The position numbers were made by a program, and so were the translations under genes. The notes under the pieces were generated by a model. The model was not told the DNA's origin. It worked only from the letters and a program-made list of their open reading frames with translations, and searched no databases. This document shows positions 21,423 to 32,621 of a stretch of DNA of 64,000 nucleotides, one piece after another. Origin of the DNA: Eragrostis nindensis (lineage: Eukaryota > Streptophyta > Magnoliopsida > Poales > Poaceae); NCBI GenBank assembly GCA_012490785.1, contig JAAXCT010000057.1, positions 248,001 through 312,000 on the forward strand. The letters are read 5' to 3'. Positions within the stretch are counted from its first letter, which is position 1; every line of letters starts with the position of its first letter.

Positions 21423-23589
21423 ATGGGGCGCGGCAAGATCGAGATCAAGCGGATCGAGAACTCCACCAACCGCCAGGTGACGTTCTCGAAGCGCCGGAAC
21501 GGGCTCCTCAAGAAGGCGCGGGAGATCAGCGTGCTGTGCGACGCCGAGGTCGGCGTCGTCATCTTCTCCAGCGTCGGCAAGCTCTACGACTTCTGCTCCC
21601 CCAAAACATCGTACGTGCCGTACCTGCTCCCTTTTATTTTTTGAACCCTGTGCCTGCCTTTTCTTTTCATGATGCTTTGGTATATATACTGCCTGTCTGT
21701 GCTTGACTGGAGGAGGATTCTCCCAATTTTGGTTCCATATTTTGTTGAATCCAGTGTCGAGCTTGTGTGGCTCTATAAAATTTTTGCTTGATTAGTTTGT
21801 TGATCGTTTAGGTATGTTTCTTTTCTGTTTGTAGATAAAAATAAGGTCATGCTTTTCTTTTACTAAAACTGTTTCGGTAGCTTGATTCACTTGGTGTCTG
21901 TTTAGCCTACATGTTTAGCAACATTCATGCCTATATTTGTGTATTATTGTGGGGGTGACATAGGCTATCAAAAATCTTGGAGAAGTACCAGACCAACTCG
22001 GGAAAGATACTTTGGGATGAGAAGCACAAGGTAATTTTCTATTTCCAGATCAAATGAGAACACCATTTTTTGTAGCTAAAAGAGTAGAGCAGAGGTTTTT
22101 GCTAGCCTTCTAGAAATAGTTTGAGCAGATTGACCGACCGTTGCTGAGCACATGAAACATTACAGAGCATTAGTGCTGAGATTGATCGTATCAAGAAAGA
22201 GAACGATAACATGCAGATTGAGCTCAGGTAAATAATTAAGCTCAAATAAATTGTATTTCCTTTTTTGGGAATTTCTTGTTGATATTTATGGAGAATAATA
22301 TCTTCTATCATAATGATACAGGCACCTGAAGGGTGAAGATCTAAACTCGCTGCAGCCCAAAGAGCTGATCATGATTGAGGAAGCACTTGATAATGGGCTG
22401 ACAAACCTGAACGATAAACTGGTAAGAAATCAGCTCAAACAGTTTTTCTCGTTGTGATTGATGTGAAAAGTATTATCATTCTCGGAGTTTCTTTATTTTA
22501 TTCTGATCTCGATATGTTTTGTTGTGGCAGATGGAACACTGGGAAAGGCGCATGAGAAACGTATGAGTATAGTCTAACTATGCATTTTGTTTGAACATAT
22601 TGATGTTTCGTATCCTTTGCATCATCCACTATTTTCTTTGTTGCCTGCAGAATACTATGCTGGAAGATGAGAACAAAATGCTTGCCATTAAACTGGTTAG
22701 TGACCTTGCAGGATCACATTTCACATTTTGAATTTTTTACTTGTAGACGTGGAGCCATATTTCACTTCAATTTGTAAATCAAACGCTACTCCCTCCGTTC
22801 TGAAATTCTTGTCGTTTCAGACAAGGGAAATGAGCTAGAAATGAACTACTCTCTCATGTCTGAACATCAAGATTAAAAAACAGAGGAAATATGTTAGTGG
22901 ACATTTTTGGCTGTTTATTTTCCCTATCAAAGTAGCTGTTTTGGTCAAAACCGTTGTGTGCTGCTCACAGTTTTGAGGGATAATGGTAATCCACTTTTTC
23001 ATAATGTACACGTTTATTCATTGGGTACTTTTTGAGGTCAAAAGCACACAGAATTCATGCAGTTAAACTTTCAGTGAAAATTAGACATCATACTTACGAA
23101 CTATCGAACAGTTTGAACATCGCTGCATGTTAATTTTTTATGTTCTTTGTTCCTCCATCTACTGAATTTTTTTCCCTAAACTAATCAGAGAAACAGAATA
23201 AGTAAAGCCAGGCATCCTTTATGGAGTTGGTGTGGATGCAATCATAATCGCAGAGTGTAGCCTCTTAATTTTGAATAATTGTACAAAATTTGCACTAGTA
23301 CTACCCCCGTTCATTTTTTTATGTGTCGTTGAGAGAACTAGCTTTAGTTCTCCCAACGTCGTATAAACATGAATGCAGGAAGTCTGCCGAGTTAATCTAA
23401 TCTGAATCCTGAAGACTTGCCTGAACCACTGTTTTTCTTCTTCATCTCCAGCACCAGCAAGATGTCGCCCTGAGCGGCAGCATGAGAGACCTTGAGCTGG
23501 GGTACCATCCTGACAGGGACTTTGAGGCACAGATGCCGATCACCTTCCGCGTGCAGCCCAGCCATCCCAACCTGCAGGAGAATAATTAG
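21423..23589 (+). CDS. B-class MADS-box transcription factor, PISTILLATA/GLOBOSA lineage (OsMADS2-like), 209 aa, 7 exons
   Basis: A floral homeotic transcription factor. In grasses PI-type proteins pair with the AP3-type partner (SPW1/MADS16) to specify lodicules and stamens. The exons are 21423-21610, 21964-22030, 22166-22227, 22322-22421, 22531-22560, 22651-22695 and 23452-23589 (630 bp). The layout is classic type II MIKC: MADS domain (MGRGKIEIKRIENSTNRQVT, residues 1-60), I region, K domain (KENDNMQIELRHLKGEDLNS, LQPKELIMIEEALDNG), and a C-terminus ending in the PI motif (MPITFRVQPSHPNLQENN). Length and sequence match rice OsMADS2. The paralogue MADS4 differs at several of these positions (for example MPFTFRVQ). 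The ATG is at the MADS domain start; an in-frame upstream ATG at 21282 would add 47 low-complexity residues that the family lacks. The last intron carries a Stowaway remnant. Confidence 0.97.
22789..22889. mobile_element. Degenerate Stowaway MITE in the last MADS2 intron
   Basis: The left end CTCCCTCCGTTCTGAAATTC follows TA at 22787-22788. The right end ACAGAGGAAA precedes TA at 22890-22891. The inner parts are complementary but eroded (TTTCAGACA against TGTCTGAACATC). About 101 bp long; intronic, with no effect on the coding model. Confidence 0.65.
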
Positions 23590-24121
23590 GTGTGCTGAGC
23601 TGAATCTCCCACTCCGCTTGCATGCCGATTCGTCTGATGATTTCACCCAACTCTGGCATGTATGGCGCCATGCATTGCCAATTGTATCTCTTCGTTCCAG
23701 TATGTTTGTATGATGTTTGTATGAACATGTATAATGTTTGCGAGTTGCATGACGTGCCAATGTCATGAAGCTGTAGTACACGCTCTCAGCTGGTCTATCC
23801 TCGTTCCTGATGGCCAGTACTGGTAATGTGGTACTGTATGGTTGTGCAACACTGCATTTGTCGGACAGTGAATAGTTGGTCTTTGCAACTAAAACAGTGT
23901 GGGAAACCGTTATTTGATATTTCGTGTTCATGTGATATATAATTTCTCAAGATACATATCCATTTACATACATCATGAGAAGGATTTTTACACCGCGTTG
24001 CATTTCAGCCACCCAACACTTTCAGAACTGTGGCATGTAAAAGCATCTATATACGTGTGAAGTGATCCCAACGACCTGGAACGTCAATCACCTTTGCAAC
24101 TTGCACGCATGCCGCCGTGCA
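23590..24121. other. Convergent 3' ends of MADS2 and the receptor kinase
   Basis: MADS2 (plus) and the kinase (minus) converge across this 532-bp stretch. It should hold both 3' untranslated regions. The open frames seen on the minus strand here are shadows. Confidence 0.5.
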
Positions 24122-26035
24122 TCACCTGAGCATATCGCCGAAGTCCACGAATGGACCGCTCATCACCGACGAGGCGCTGAAATTGCTTTCGTACTCGTCG
24201 AACGCAATCCTCTGGCCGAACGGCTGTGGCCGGTCCGGCAGGTCGGGCACGTCCATGTCGCCTTCCAGCATCCTGAGCGCCTCCGGCATGGTCGGGCGGC
24301 ACGCCACCGTGACGTGCGCGCACAGGATCCCGACGAGCACGAACCTCTCCATGGCCGCCACGCCCGACGTCTCCTTCCGCAGCAGCGGCTCCGCGAGCAC
24401 CTCCCTCGCCCGGCCGGCCTTGACGAGCGTCCACGCCCAGTCGGTGATGAGCACGACGCCCGACGGGTCCGACAGGTCCAGCGCGCGGCGGCCGCTCGTG
24501 ACCTCGAGCAGCAGCACGCCGAAGCTGTACACGTCGCTCTTCTCGGTGAGCTGCCCATACAGCGCGTACTCCGGCGAGAGGTAGCCGTGCGTGCCGGCGA
24601 CGCGCGTGGTGAGGTGCGAGTGGCCCTCGCGGCTCCGCCGGGCGAGGCCGAAGTCCGCCAGGCTCGCGCGCATGTCGGCGTCCAGGAGGATGTTGGTCGC
24701 CTTGATGTCGCGGTGGAAGATGCCCGGCTTGACGCCGTAGTGCAGGTACTCGAGCCCCCTGGCCACGTCGAGGACCACGGTCCTGCGCTGCGGCCACGTG
24801 AACACCGGCCGCCGCCGGCCGCCGTCGCCGTCCTCGAAGATGTACTGGTCCAGCGAGCCGTTGGGCATGTAGTCGTAGACGAGGAACATCTGCTTGCCTT
24901 GGTCCGCGTCGTCGTCGGCAATATAGCACCCGCGCAGCGGCACCAGGTTCCGGTGCCGGAGGTGGCTGATGATCTCCACCTCGTTGGTGAACTCCTCGTC
25001 CCCGCCCTCCACGTCGGGGTCCAGCATCTTCTTCACGGCGACGACAGTCCCGTCCGGGAGCGCGCCGCGGTACACGACTCCGAACCCGCCGCGGCCTATG
25101 ACGTTGCGCTCCGCGAAGCCGCCGGTCGCCTTCGCCAGCTCGCCGATGTCGAAGAGCACCGAGCCGGTGTTCGGCCGTGGGCGAGACCGCCGCTCCCCCG
25201 AGAGATGGATGCTCCTCCTGTTCTTGATGTCTTCGTGTCTGTTCCTCCAGAGAAGCAGAGCTATAAGGGAGACGAGCAGCACGGAGGCGACTGGGATGGT
25301 GATGGCCACCGCGATGTTGGTGTGGTTGGTGGAGCTGGACGCAGGCGGAGAAGTGGGGGAAGGGGTGGAGAGAGCGAGGCCGAGGGCGCAGGCGGCGGTG
25401 GCAGGGTAGTGGGGCCCGGCGGGGCTGGAGATGCCGGCAGCGTAGAGCACGGTGAGGAAGAAGCAATTGAGGGACTTGGAACCGTTGCCGGCGGCGACGG
25501 TGAGACGCGACGAGGCGCCGATGCCGGCGGCGAGGCAGCGTGAGCAGACCGTCATCGACGCGAGGTCGGAGCCGCAGGACGCGTTGAGCTCGGCCACGGA
25601 CGCATCGCCCACGACCGCGACATACTGCGCGACGGTGGTGACGCCGGCGCAGTAGTCCGGGGAGATGGCGAACTGGGACGGCACCGGGAAGCAGCCCGGC
25701 ACGAGGGAGCTTGGCAGCGAGACCGGCGGCGCGGCGAGCGCGCCGGAGAAGGCGCGGAGGCAGCCGGCCGAGGCCGCCGCGGACGGGAGGCGGAACCGGC
25801 CCGTGGCGCGGAGGCGCGCCGCGAGGCCGACGCCCAGGACGGAGCGGAGCGTGGTGCAGCAGGCCGTCCGGTTCGACACCGGCGGCGCGCACGGCGCGCG
25901 GTCCCACGGGAACGTCGCCACGTAGCGCAAATCGAGCGGGCACGCCGTCGAGTTCCCGCCGCCCGCGTTCGCCGCCGGCGACCGCAGCATGAGCACTACG
26001 ACGAGGACGCCAGCGTGCTTCCACACTGCCGTCAT
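24122..26035 (-). CDS. Receptor-like protein kinase, At1g11050-type (SPARK-like ectodomain), intronless, 637 aa
   Basis: A plasma-membrane serine/threonine receptor kinase. The start at 26035 opens with a signal peptide (MTAVWKHAGVLVVVLMLRSP). The Cys-rich ectodomain of about 200 residues begins CPLDLRYVATFPWDRAPC and includes CC, GCF, DYC, CGSDLASMTVCSRC and LNCFF; this pattern belongs to the At1g11050-like kinases. A membrane helix (VAITIPVASVLLVSLIALLL) lies near residue 250. The kinase domain is complete: GRGGFGVVYRG, VAVKK, HRDIKATN, DFGLAR, GTHGYLSPEYALYG and DVYSFGVLLLEV are all present, so it should be active. An upstream in-frame ATG (26158) would put 41 residues before the signal peptide and was not used. 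The ligand is unknown. No introns, as is common for this subfamily. Confidence 0.92.
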   Translation of the reverse strand: MTAVWKHAGVLVVVLMLRSPAANAGGGNSTACPLDLRYVATFPWDRAPCAPPVSNRTACCTTLRSVLGVGLAARLRATGRFRLPSAAASAGCLRAFSGALAAPPVSLPSSLVPGCFPVPSQFAISPDYCAGVTTVAQYVAVVGDASVAELNASCGSDLASMTVCSRCLAAGIGASSRLTVAAGNGSKSLNCFFLTVLYAAGISSPAGPHYPATAACALGLALSTPSPTSPPASSSTNHTNIAVAITIPVASVLLVSLIALLLWRNRHEDIKNRRSIHLSGERRSRPRPNTGSVLFDIGELAKATGGFAERNVIGRGGFGVVYRGALPDGTVVAVKKMLDPDVEGGDEEFTNEVEIISHLRHRNLVPLRGCYIADDDADQGKQMFLVYDYMPNGSLDQYIFEDGDGGRRRPVFTWPQRRTVVLDVARGLEYLHYGVKPGIFHRDIKATNILLDADMRASLADFGLARRSREGHSHLTTRVAGTHGYLSPEYALYGQLTEKSDVYSFGVLLLEVTSGRRALDLSDPSGVVLITDWAWTLVKAGRAREVLAEPLLRKETSGVAAMERFVLVGILCAHVTVACRPTMPEALRMLEGDMDVPDLPDRPQPFGQRIAFDEYESNFSASSVMSGPFVDFGDMLR

Positions 26036-26872
26036 CCCGGCTGACGGTTTTGGTGAATAGACGGAGCCGGAGCACCACCGCCGCGTGCTCCGAGGATTTG
26101 CGCGTGAGGCAAAGCCAAGGTGAATTGAAGTGAGGCGGCAAGGCGAGACGTGCCTCAACTGTTTTAAGCCCTGGTGATGCTATGGGGTTTGGCTTGTGGG
26201 ACCGGCCTGTCAGTGCCGTGTAGCGTGGCCATTGCTACGAGTGGCGGGCTGAGTTCAGGTCTCATTGTGGGGAAAGGCAGGAGAGCAAGTACACCATGGA
26301 TTTGGTTCTTCAGTTGCGATCTGTTTGGATTGGTCTGTCTTTCAACCTCGTATCACCTGATCTCTGAAAATCTCTGACCGGAATGCAACCGTGACTGCGT
26401 GTGGCTGTGGTCGTACCAGCTCGAGGCCAAACGACCGGCAAGAAGTCAGTGGCTATAACGACGTGTTCCGCCTTGGAGCACTGTTTAGCTAACAGCATCA
26501 GGGGTGAAGGGTGATGGATGGGTCGTCTCGTCAAGGCCTCAAGGTGAGGATCATGAGAAAGTTGGTTCCATGTGGCCAGAAAGATAGGCTTTTTTCCCAC
26601 TCGATCACGGGCCATGGCACCAGCAACTTGGCGTCATGATCTCAATTGGATCGATCAAGCAAAGAACCCGGTTGGTATAAGTCGTCTGACGTCGGTGCGA
26701 AGGCGGGGCTTATTATGTGCAGGTTATCATTGCTGCTGGTCGTATGTCCTGAAAAAGGGTAATCGACATTTTTTCGGTAGATAAATGTGATCGGCATGAT
26801 GAGAAAGAATTGTGTCTGGGAGAGAATCACATCATATAGTATATGTCGCCTAACCATAAATATAATATAGTA

Positions 26873-27178
26873 CTAGCGGTGGCCCGCGCAAATTGCGCGG
26901 CTAGACACGTTACACAATTTATTTGATCTTTTCTATTTTACTAACTACGGCGGGCAAAATTTCAACCTAAACTTTAGTTGTATGCAAGTCATTTGTTTCA
27001 CTATAAAACATTTTCATAGGTTCATGGACATATCGTATTGTTTTAATTTTGGATTTTCCTGTCAAAGTAAATAATATGTATAGGTTCCTTCAGCTGATCA
27101 TAGCAAGATTCATGCCATGTTTGCAACTTACACATTTTGCTAGCTAGGAGCTGGCCCGCGCATTTTTCGCGGCTAGAT
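26873..27178 (+). repeat. Two direct copies of a GC-hairpin repeat
   Basis: The motif CTAGCGGTGGCCCGCGCAAA then TTGCGCGGCTAGA (26873-26905) recurs as CTAGGAGCTGGCCCGCGCAT then TTTTCGCGGCTAGAT (about 27145-27178). The GGCCCGCGC..GCGCGG core can fold back on itself, and AT-rich DNA separates the copies. This looks like a dispersed transposon end, but I cannot assign the family. Confidence 0.6.
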
Positions 27179-28375
27179 ATTTCACTAAAATTAACTTTAG
27201 GACTCTTTTTTTCGATTCTAGTCTTAAATCTCACATGTAAATTGAGATAAATAAATTTGCATGCACATGTGAAAATGGAAACCTTTATACATTTCACAAT
27301 AGTTTTTTAGCTTATTCTTTTTTGTGGTTGTGTCATTTTTGGATAATAAAAACTACTCCAAATACCACCAATGACGTTTTAAGTTACCCTGTAATGTATT
27401 TTTGTTATTTTTATCTTGTTATAGCAAGCTTGAAGGAATATGTTCTTATGTATCTAAATCTCATATAATTTAGTCATAAAATATAATATGTGAAAAATCT
27501 TATTAAATTTTTTTGCTTCAATTACCATTTTTCTAGAGTTTGAGAGTTAAGCTGAAAATTTGGATGGGTATTCTCCATCTTGACGTGCAGTTCACTTCCG
27601 CAAGCATACAGAGCAGTACTCCCTCCGTTCCAAATTACAAGATCCTTTAGCCTTCTCAACTTTTCTCAAATTATAAGACATCCTCGCTTCCCCATGCACC
27701 TTTCTCTCTTCCCCATACATCTCTATCTCTATCTCTCTCCTCTTTGTTTTTTGTGCACCCACGTTTTCTACATAATCACATCAAAGCATGGCAGGAACAT
27801 AGGATTCTCGCCAGCCTATGAATCTTGAGTCTGCTCTCCATTGGCTTGTGAAGTCCATCAGTATGAGGATGTGGAAGTAAACCCGCAGCAGCCCCAACAA
27901 CTTCAGATACTATACACATAGGGCATTGATCTCTTCAATTAGCGAAGATAAGATCGATCATATACCTACACTTGGTGCTACACCACCGGCCTTGCATCCA
28001 TGCAAGCTGCGCGCCCATAAGTGAAAGAAGCATTTGTGGCTTCTAATATCCTCCTTGCCTCGCAGCTCGCCGCTATGTCGACGACGGCCGCTGACTATGT
28101 GCATGACGAATGCCAGATTGTTGACGATGTGCCGTGTTGTATCTCTTGGCGAGCGTGTCGTCGTCTTTTTCACAAAGTAGACACGCTTGAGTAAAACTTT
28201 ATCCGGATAGGGACAAGGACACGGCAAACACATGAATCTTCCGAAATCGATCCCAAACTGGCTTGGAGCTTGCGTTCATCCAAAGATTTTGTTCTGTCCT
28301 CGAAAAATCCACAGCCTTCCTTTATCTTTGGGCCCAAACAAGAAGAGCTGGCCGTTCGCTCTCATGGGTCTCAGC

Positions 28376-28421
28376 ATTGGGCTATTAGTGTCGCTCAAAA
28401 AAGAAGTATTGGGCTATTAGT
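28376..28421 (+). mobile_element. Micro-insertion c: 18-bp insert between 14-bp direct repeats
   Basis: ATTGGGCTATTAGT occurs at 28376-28389 and perfectly again at 28408-28421. The insert reads GTCGCTCAAAAAAGAAGT, with an internal A-run, like the A-tailed inserts elsewhere in the window. Confidence 0.5.
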
Positions 28422-30180
28422 AATCTGGTGTCATGGGTTTGAGCAAGCCCAAGATCAGGGTTCGCAAAAACCGTTGAAAACCGTTATTTTGACAAAATTG
28501 AACATAGGTATTGTAGCGAAATGGTTTATTCGGTTCATCAATTGATTTTTGATGGTAACGAAAACCGCTCGGTTTGTGGTTTTGTGAACCCTACCAAAGA
28601 TCACATCTCTCTCCCTCTCTTACTTCATAGGTTTCTTGCACAAAACAAAAAGGTAATAAAGCATCATACTTGCGTGATGCTGGGCTTAAGCGATATGAAC
28701 AGTGCTGCAGCTGACTGCAATATGATAACCAGCGAGGACAGTCTACTGGTTTTCGTTCAAAACAAAAGGCTAAATGTAACGCAACTCACTGCGATGGACA
28801 GCGAAGGGTCTCTGTTGTCTGTTCCAGCTACATTTTGAAACAGAGAGGGGAACCTGCGCTTCAGACTACCGGAGCTTCACACATGCTCATGGTGATGGCG
28901 TTGGGAGAATACATGAAGCACTAGGTTGGTTCAGTTGTTAATATGCTATAGGTTATCGTCTTATCGATTAGCATATGATTCCTACAGTAGGTGAGTAGAT
29001 CACGTATGACCCTAGTGTTAGTTCTATAGTTCAGTCTCGGTCATGTCTCTTTGTTTGATGTTACGCCTACAACGTACTTATTAATAAGTGAGCATCGTGC
29101 ATCCCTCCGCATCACCACAAAAGGGCTTGCAAAAGAATGGCCCTCCATCACAGGTGCATGTGTGTACATTCTTCGCCGTTGCTTTTTTCTCGGCGTTGGC
29201 TTTAGTTTCTTCGTTCGTCTGGAACCGGTCAAACAGAACAAAAGATACCAAACGTCATGATCAATATATCTGATTCCATTAATCGAGTTCAAGCAGAAGA
29301 TTATGGATTCAATGTGAGCCATCATCTAATGCACTATACTAATCAACGCCACGCTAGCTAGTCGTACATGATCGACCCTAGTGTTTAGAATGTTACAAAG
29401 TTCTCTAGCTAGTAAGCTGATTCTTGAGGTGTCATCATGCAAACGAGCTCATGACGAACGATCGAGGCAAGCATCGATCAACCCTAGCAAGTTGACGAAA
29501 AGGAGAGTAATGCCGAACCTATTTCACGCACGCATGGGCGCAAAAGGATGGACGGAGCTTGAAATGCTATCGCCGTGGGGTCCTGAAACCCCACATAGCC
29601 TCCCTGCCGTTCATGCTGCATCTGCATGGCTTTTCGGAGAACAAAATGTTGCATCTGCATGCAGGGAGCCGCCCTTAAGGCAGTCGCCAGCGGATCGATG
29701 TAGATAACAAACCACATAGCATGTGTCCTTCAATCTTGGTCGCTTTCCTACTACTCCTAGCTAGCAAGAAAAACGGAGAGAACTTTTGCAGGAAAAAAAG
29801 CACTGACAACAAGATGCGAGCTAGCTAGCCAGGCGTGGCATGGCAAGTGGTTTTAGCACACTGTTACAATAATCTTATAGCATCTTGGGCTATTTGGATG
29901 CAACAGCTTGCACGGCTGACTTCGTGTATACGTTAGATGATCTTGGTCGAGTGACTGTTCCATGGTTTGCGTGTGTGAGGGCAGGATCAAAAGGTACAAT
30001 TAGGTACTCGCTGTTTCCCGTTGACGAAGCGACTCAACTTGCTGCTTGCTCGATTCAAGCGTTCCCAAACAATCTTTAAAAATCTGAAATTCCTAGGCCC
30101 CGCAGCCCCGCCCTCCGGGCCTGGAGCAGCCCCACCAGGCAGAACAATGGCGACAGGTCGAGGTCGTACGTGCAGGCTCC

Positions 30181-30187
30181 TATAAAT
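30181..30187 (+). promoter_or_regulatory. TATA box of the amino acid permease gene
   Basis: TATAAAT preceded by GGCTCC and followed about 30 bp later by a C/A-rich start region. It lies 255 bp upstream of the chosen ATG, a normal leader length. Confidence 0.6.
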
Positions 30188-30441
30188 TGCACTCCCCACA
30201 CCAGTACCTCGTCACACCTACACACGGACACAACACTTACCACACCTACCATCTCGAGCTTGCAGAAGACATTTACTTGCTGCACGCCTGGCTGTCTGCG
30301 TCTCTCAGCAAAAGACAGCAGCTGTAGGGGCAGCTGGTGTTCCGTTACACTTGGACACTACCATCACTCACTCGCATCAGAGTTATTATTACCAGTGCGC
30401 TAGCTGTGTTTTGCCTCCTCGAGCATCCAGAGTTCGTGGGG

Positions 30442-32347
30442 ATGGCGGAGAACGTCGTCACGGCCACGTACTACTACCCGTCGGCGTCGGCTGGGGCCAT
30501 GGAGGTGAGCGCCGCGGAGCTCGGCCAGCTGGACAAGTGCTTCGACGACGACGGCCGCCCCCGGCGCTCCGGTAAGCTAGCTTTCAGTCACGCTCTCGCT
30601 CGGTACGAGACGCCGTGCCGCCGTCTTGCGCGCAGATGCAGTCGCTGATCGACGACCGGTTGGTGCACTGGCACTGCAGGGACGATGTGGACGGCGAGCG
30701 CGCACATCGTCACGGCGGTGATCGGGTCCGGGGTGCTGTCGCTGGGGTGGGCCATCGCGCAGCTGGGCTGGGTGGCCGGTCCGGCCGTCATGCTGCTCTT
30801 CTCCCTCGTCACCTACTACACCTCCGCGCTGCTCGCCGACTGCTACCGCTCCGGCGACCCGGCCACCGGCAAGCGAAACTACACATACATGGACGCCGTC
30901 AACGCCAACCTCAGTGCGTGCAGAACTATTCCAACTCTTGCTTCGTCCCCTTGTTCGTGTTGTCTGTCGTTCCTCTGCCTCACAAAGGTTCAGCTCTGGT
31001 CGAGCAGGTGGCGTCAAGGTCAAGATCTGCGGGTTCCTGCAGTACGCCAACATCGTCGGCGTCGCCATCGGGTACACCATCGCGGCCTCCATCAGCATGC
31101 TGTGAGTAGAGCAACCAAAAGCCCTCTGTTTTCTCTGCTCTCAACTCTGAAATGATCTTGCCAACATGAGCAACGGCGTCTGACAGTGTCGTCGTTGGCA
31201 TGCAATGCAGGGCGATCAGGAGGGCCAACTGCTTCCACCAGAAGGGGCACGGCAACCCCTGCAACATCTCCAGCACGCCCTACATGATCATCTTCGGCGT
31301 GGCCGAGATCTTCTTCTCGCAGATCCCCGACTTCGACCAGATCTCCTGGCTCTCCATCGTCGCCGCCGTCATGTCCTTCACCTACTCCTCCATCGGCCTC
31401 GGCCTCGGCATCGTCCAAATCATCGGTACACACACACACTGATCCTGATCCATCATCCGCTAGAACGCCAGTGTGCACGCACCAAGGTTTGTTTGTTAAT
31501 TACTACTAACGCACACAACACGACGTCCATCGATGCAGCGAACAAAGGCGTCCAGGGCAGCCTGACCGGCATCAGCGTCGGCGCGGTGACCCCGGCGGAC
31601 AAGGTGTGGCGCAGCCTGCAGGCGTTCGGGGACATCGCCTTCGCCTACTCCTACTCGCTCATTCTCATCGAGATCCAGGACACCATCCGCGCGCCGAGGA
31701 CGCCGCGGTCGTCCGAGTCCACGGTCATGAAGCGCGCCACGGTGGTCAGCGTCGCGGTCACCACGCTCTTCTACATGCTCTGCGGCTGCGCGGGCTACGC
31801 CGCCTTCGGCGACGCCGCGCCGGGGAACCTCCTCACGGGGTTCGGCTTCTACGAGCCCTTCTGGCTCCTCGACGTCGCCAACGCCGCCATCGTCGTCCAC
31901 CTCGTCGGCGCCTACCAGGTCTACTGCCAGCCGCTCTTCGCCTTCGTCGAGGGGTGGGCCGCGCGGCGGTGGCCGGACTCGCCGTTCGTCGCCGGGGAGG
32001 TCGAGGTCCCGCTGCCGCTGCCGCGCTCGTCGCCGGCGAGGGTGAACCTGTTCCGGGCGACGTGGCGGACGGCGTTCGTGGTGGCCACCACGGTGGTGTC
32101 CATGCTGCTGCCATTCTTCAACGACGTGGTGGGGTTCCTCGGCGCGCTGGGGTTCTGGCCGCTCACCGTCTACTTCCCCGTGGAGATGTACGTCGTGCAG
32201 AAGAAGGTGCCCAGGTGGAGCGCCCGGTGGGTGTGCCTGCAGATGCTCAGCCTCGCCTGTCTCGTCATCTCCGTCGCCGCCGCCGCCGGGTCCATCGCCG
32301 GCATCGCGTCCGATCTCAAGGTGTACCGCCCGTTCAAGACCTACTGA
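30442..32347 (+). CDS. Amino acid permease, AAP family, 493 aa, 5 exons
   Basis: A plasma-membrane H+/amino acid symporter of the AAAP superfamily (Aa_trans domain), importing neutral and acidic amino acids, typically for phloem loading or seed filling. The exons are 30442-30571, 30680-30913, 31008-31101, 31211-31425 and 31539-32347; 1482 bp stay in frame to TGA. Family landmarks in order are RRSGTMWTASAHIVTAVIGS, GVLSLGWAIAQLGW, SLVTYYTSALLADCYR, GKRNYTYMDAV, VKICGFLQYANIVGVAIGYT, CFHQKGHGNPCN, PYMIIFGVAEIFFSQIPDFD, LQAFGDIAFAYSYSLILIEI, FYEPFWLLDVANAAIVVHLV, GAYQVYCQPLFAF, PFFNDVVGFLGALGFWPLTV and YFPVEMYV. About 10-11 membrane helices are expected. I used the ATG giving MAENVV, the usual AAP start; an in-frame ATG at 30337 would add 35 residues. 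Which AAP subgroup it belongs to is uncertain. Confidence 0.94.
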
Positions 32348-32619
32348 TTAGTACGTACCATGCACTGTCGTCCGAGCATATACGCTCCAGACCAGAGTTC
32401 ACGTGACGCAAGACGTCGGAGCGAAAAGGAAAATGCAGTGACGCGCTAGGAAAGCGTCAGTGAGCCACTGTTCATGCATGTCGTGTTAAGCTAATCTTAG
32501 GTCCTTGTATATGAAATCCTTTCACTGTCACAGGGGGTGTACAGATCTGATCAATTGCACGATCGAAAGCGTCAACCTCAGCTAACTTTGTCGCTCAAAT
32601 TCACCTTTCCTTTCAGTAG
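32348..32619. other. 3' region of the permease gene
   Basis: Short spacer holding the presumed 3' untranslated region. No other feature seen before the Stowaway-like element. Confidence 0.4.
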
Positions 32620-32621
32620 TA

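Larger units (their letters stand above)
26036..30180. other. Long intergenic region (about 4.1 kb)
   Basis: I found no supportable gene. It contains two copies of a GC hairpin repeat, a solitary Stowaway-like left end (CTCCCTCCGTTCCAAATTAC at about 27619) whose partner end I could not find, and micro-insertion c. Open frames at 28230-28840 and 29380-29720 are short, lack domains and have no splice context. Confidence 0.4.

Noticed and set aside
24062..25543. 493-codon plus-strand frame
   Set aside because: Antisense shadow of the receptor kinase, whose minus-strand frame has all kinase motifs.
27616..27690. Stowaway-like end (CTCCCTCCGTTCC)
   Set aside because: No matching inverted end or second TA was found downstream, so a complete element could not be supported.
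31205..32406. Alternative plus-strand frames in the permease region
   Set aside because: The 5'-most part is the wrong frame across introns; the real reading joins five exons with membrane-helix patterns throughout.
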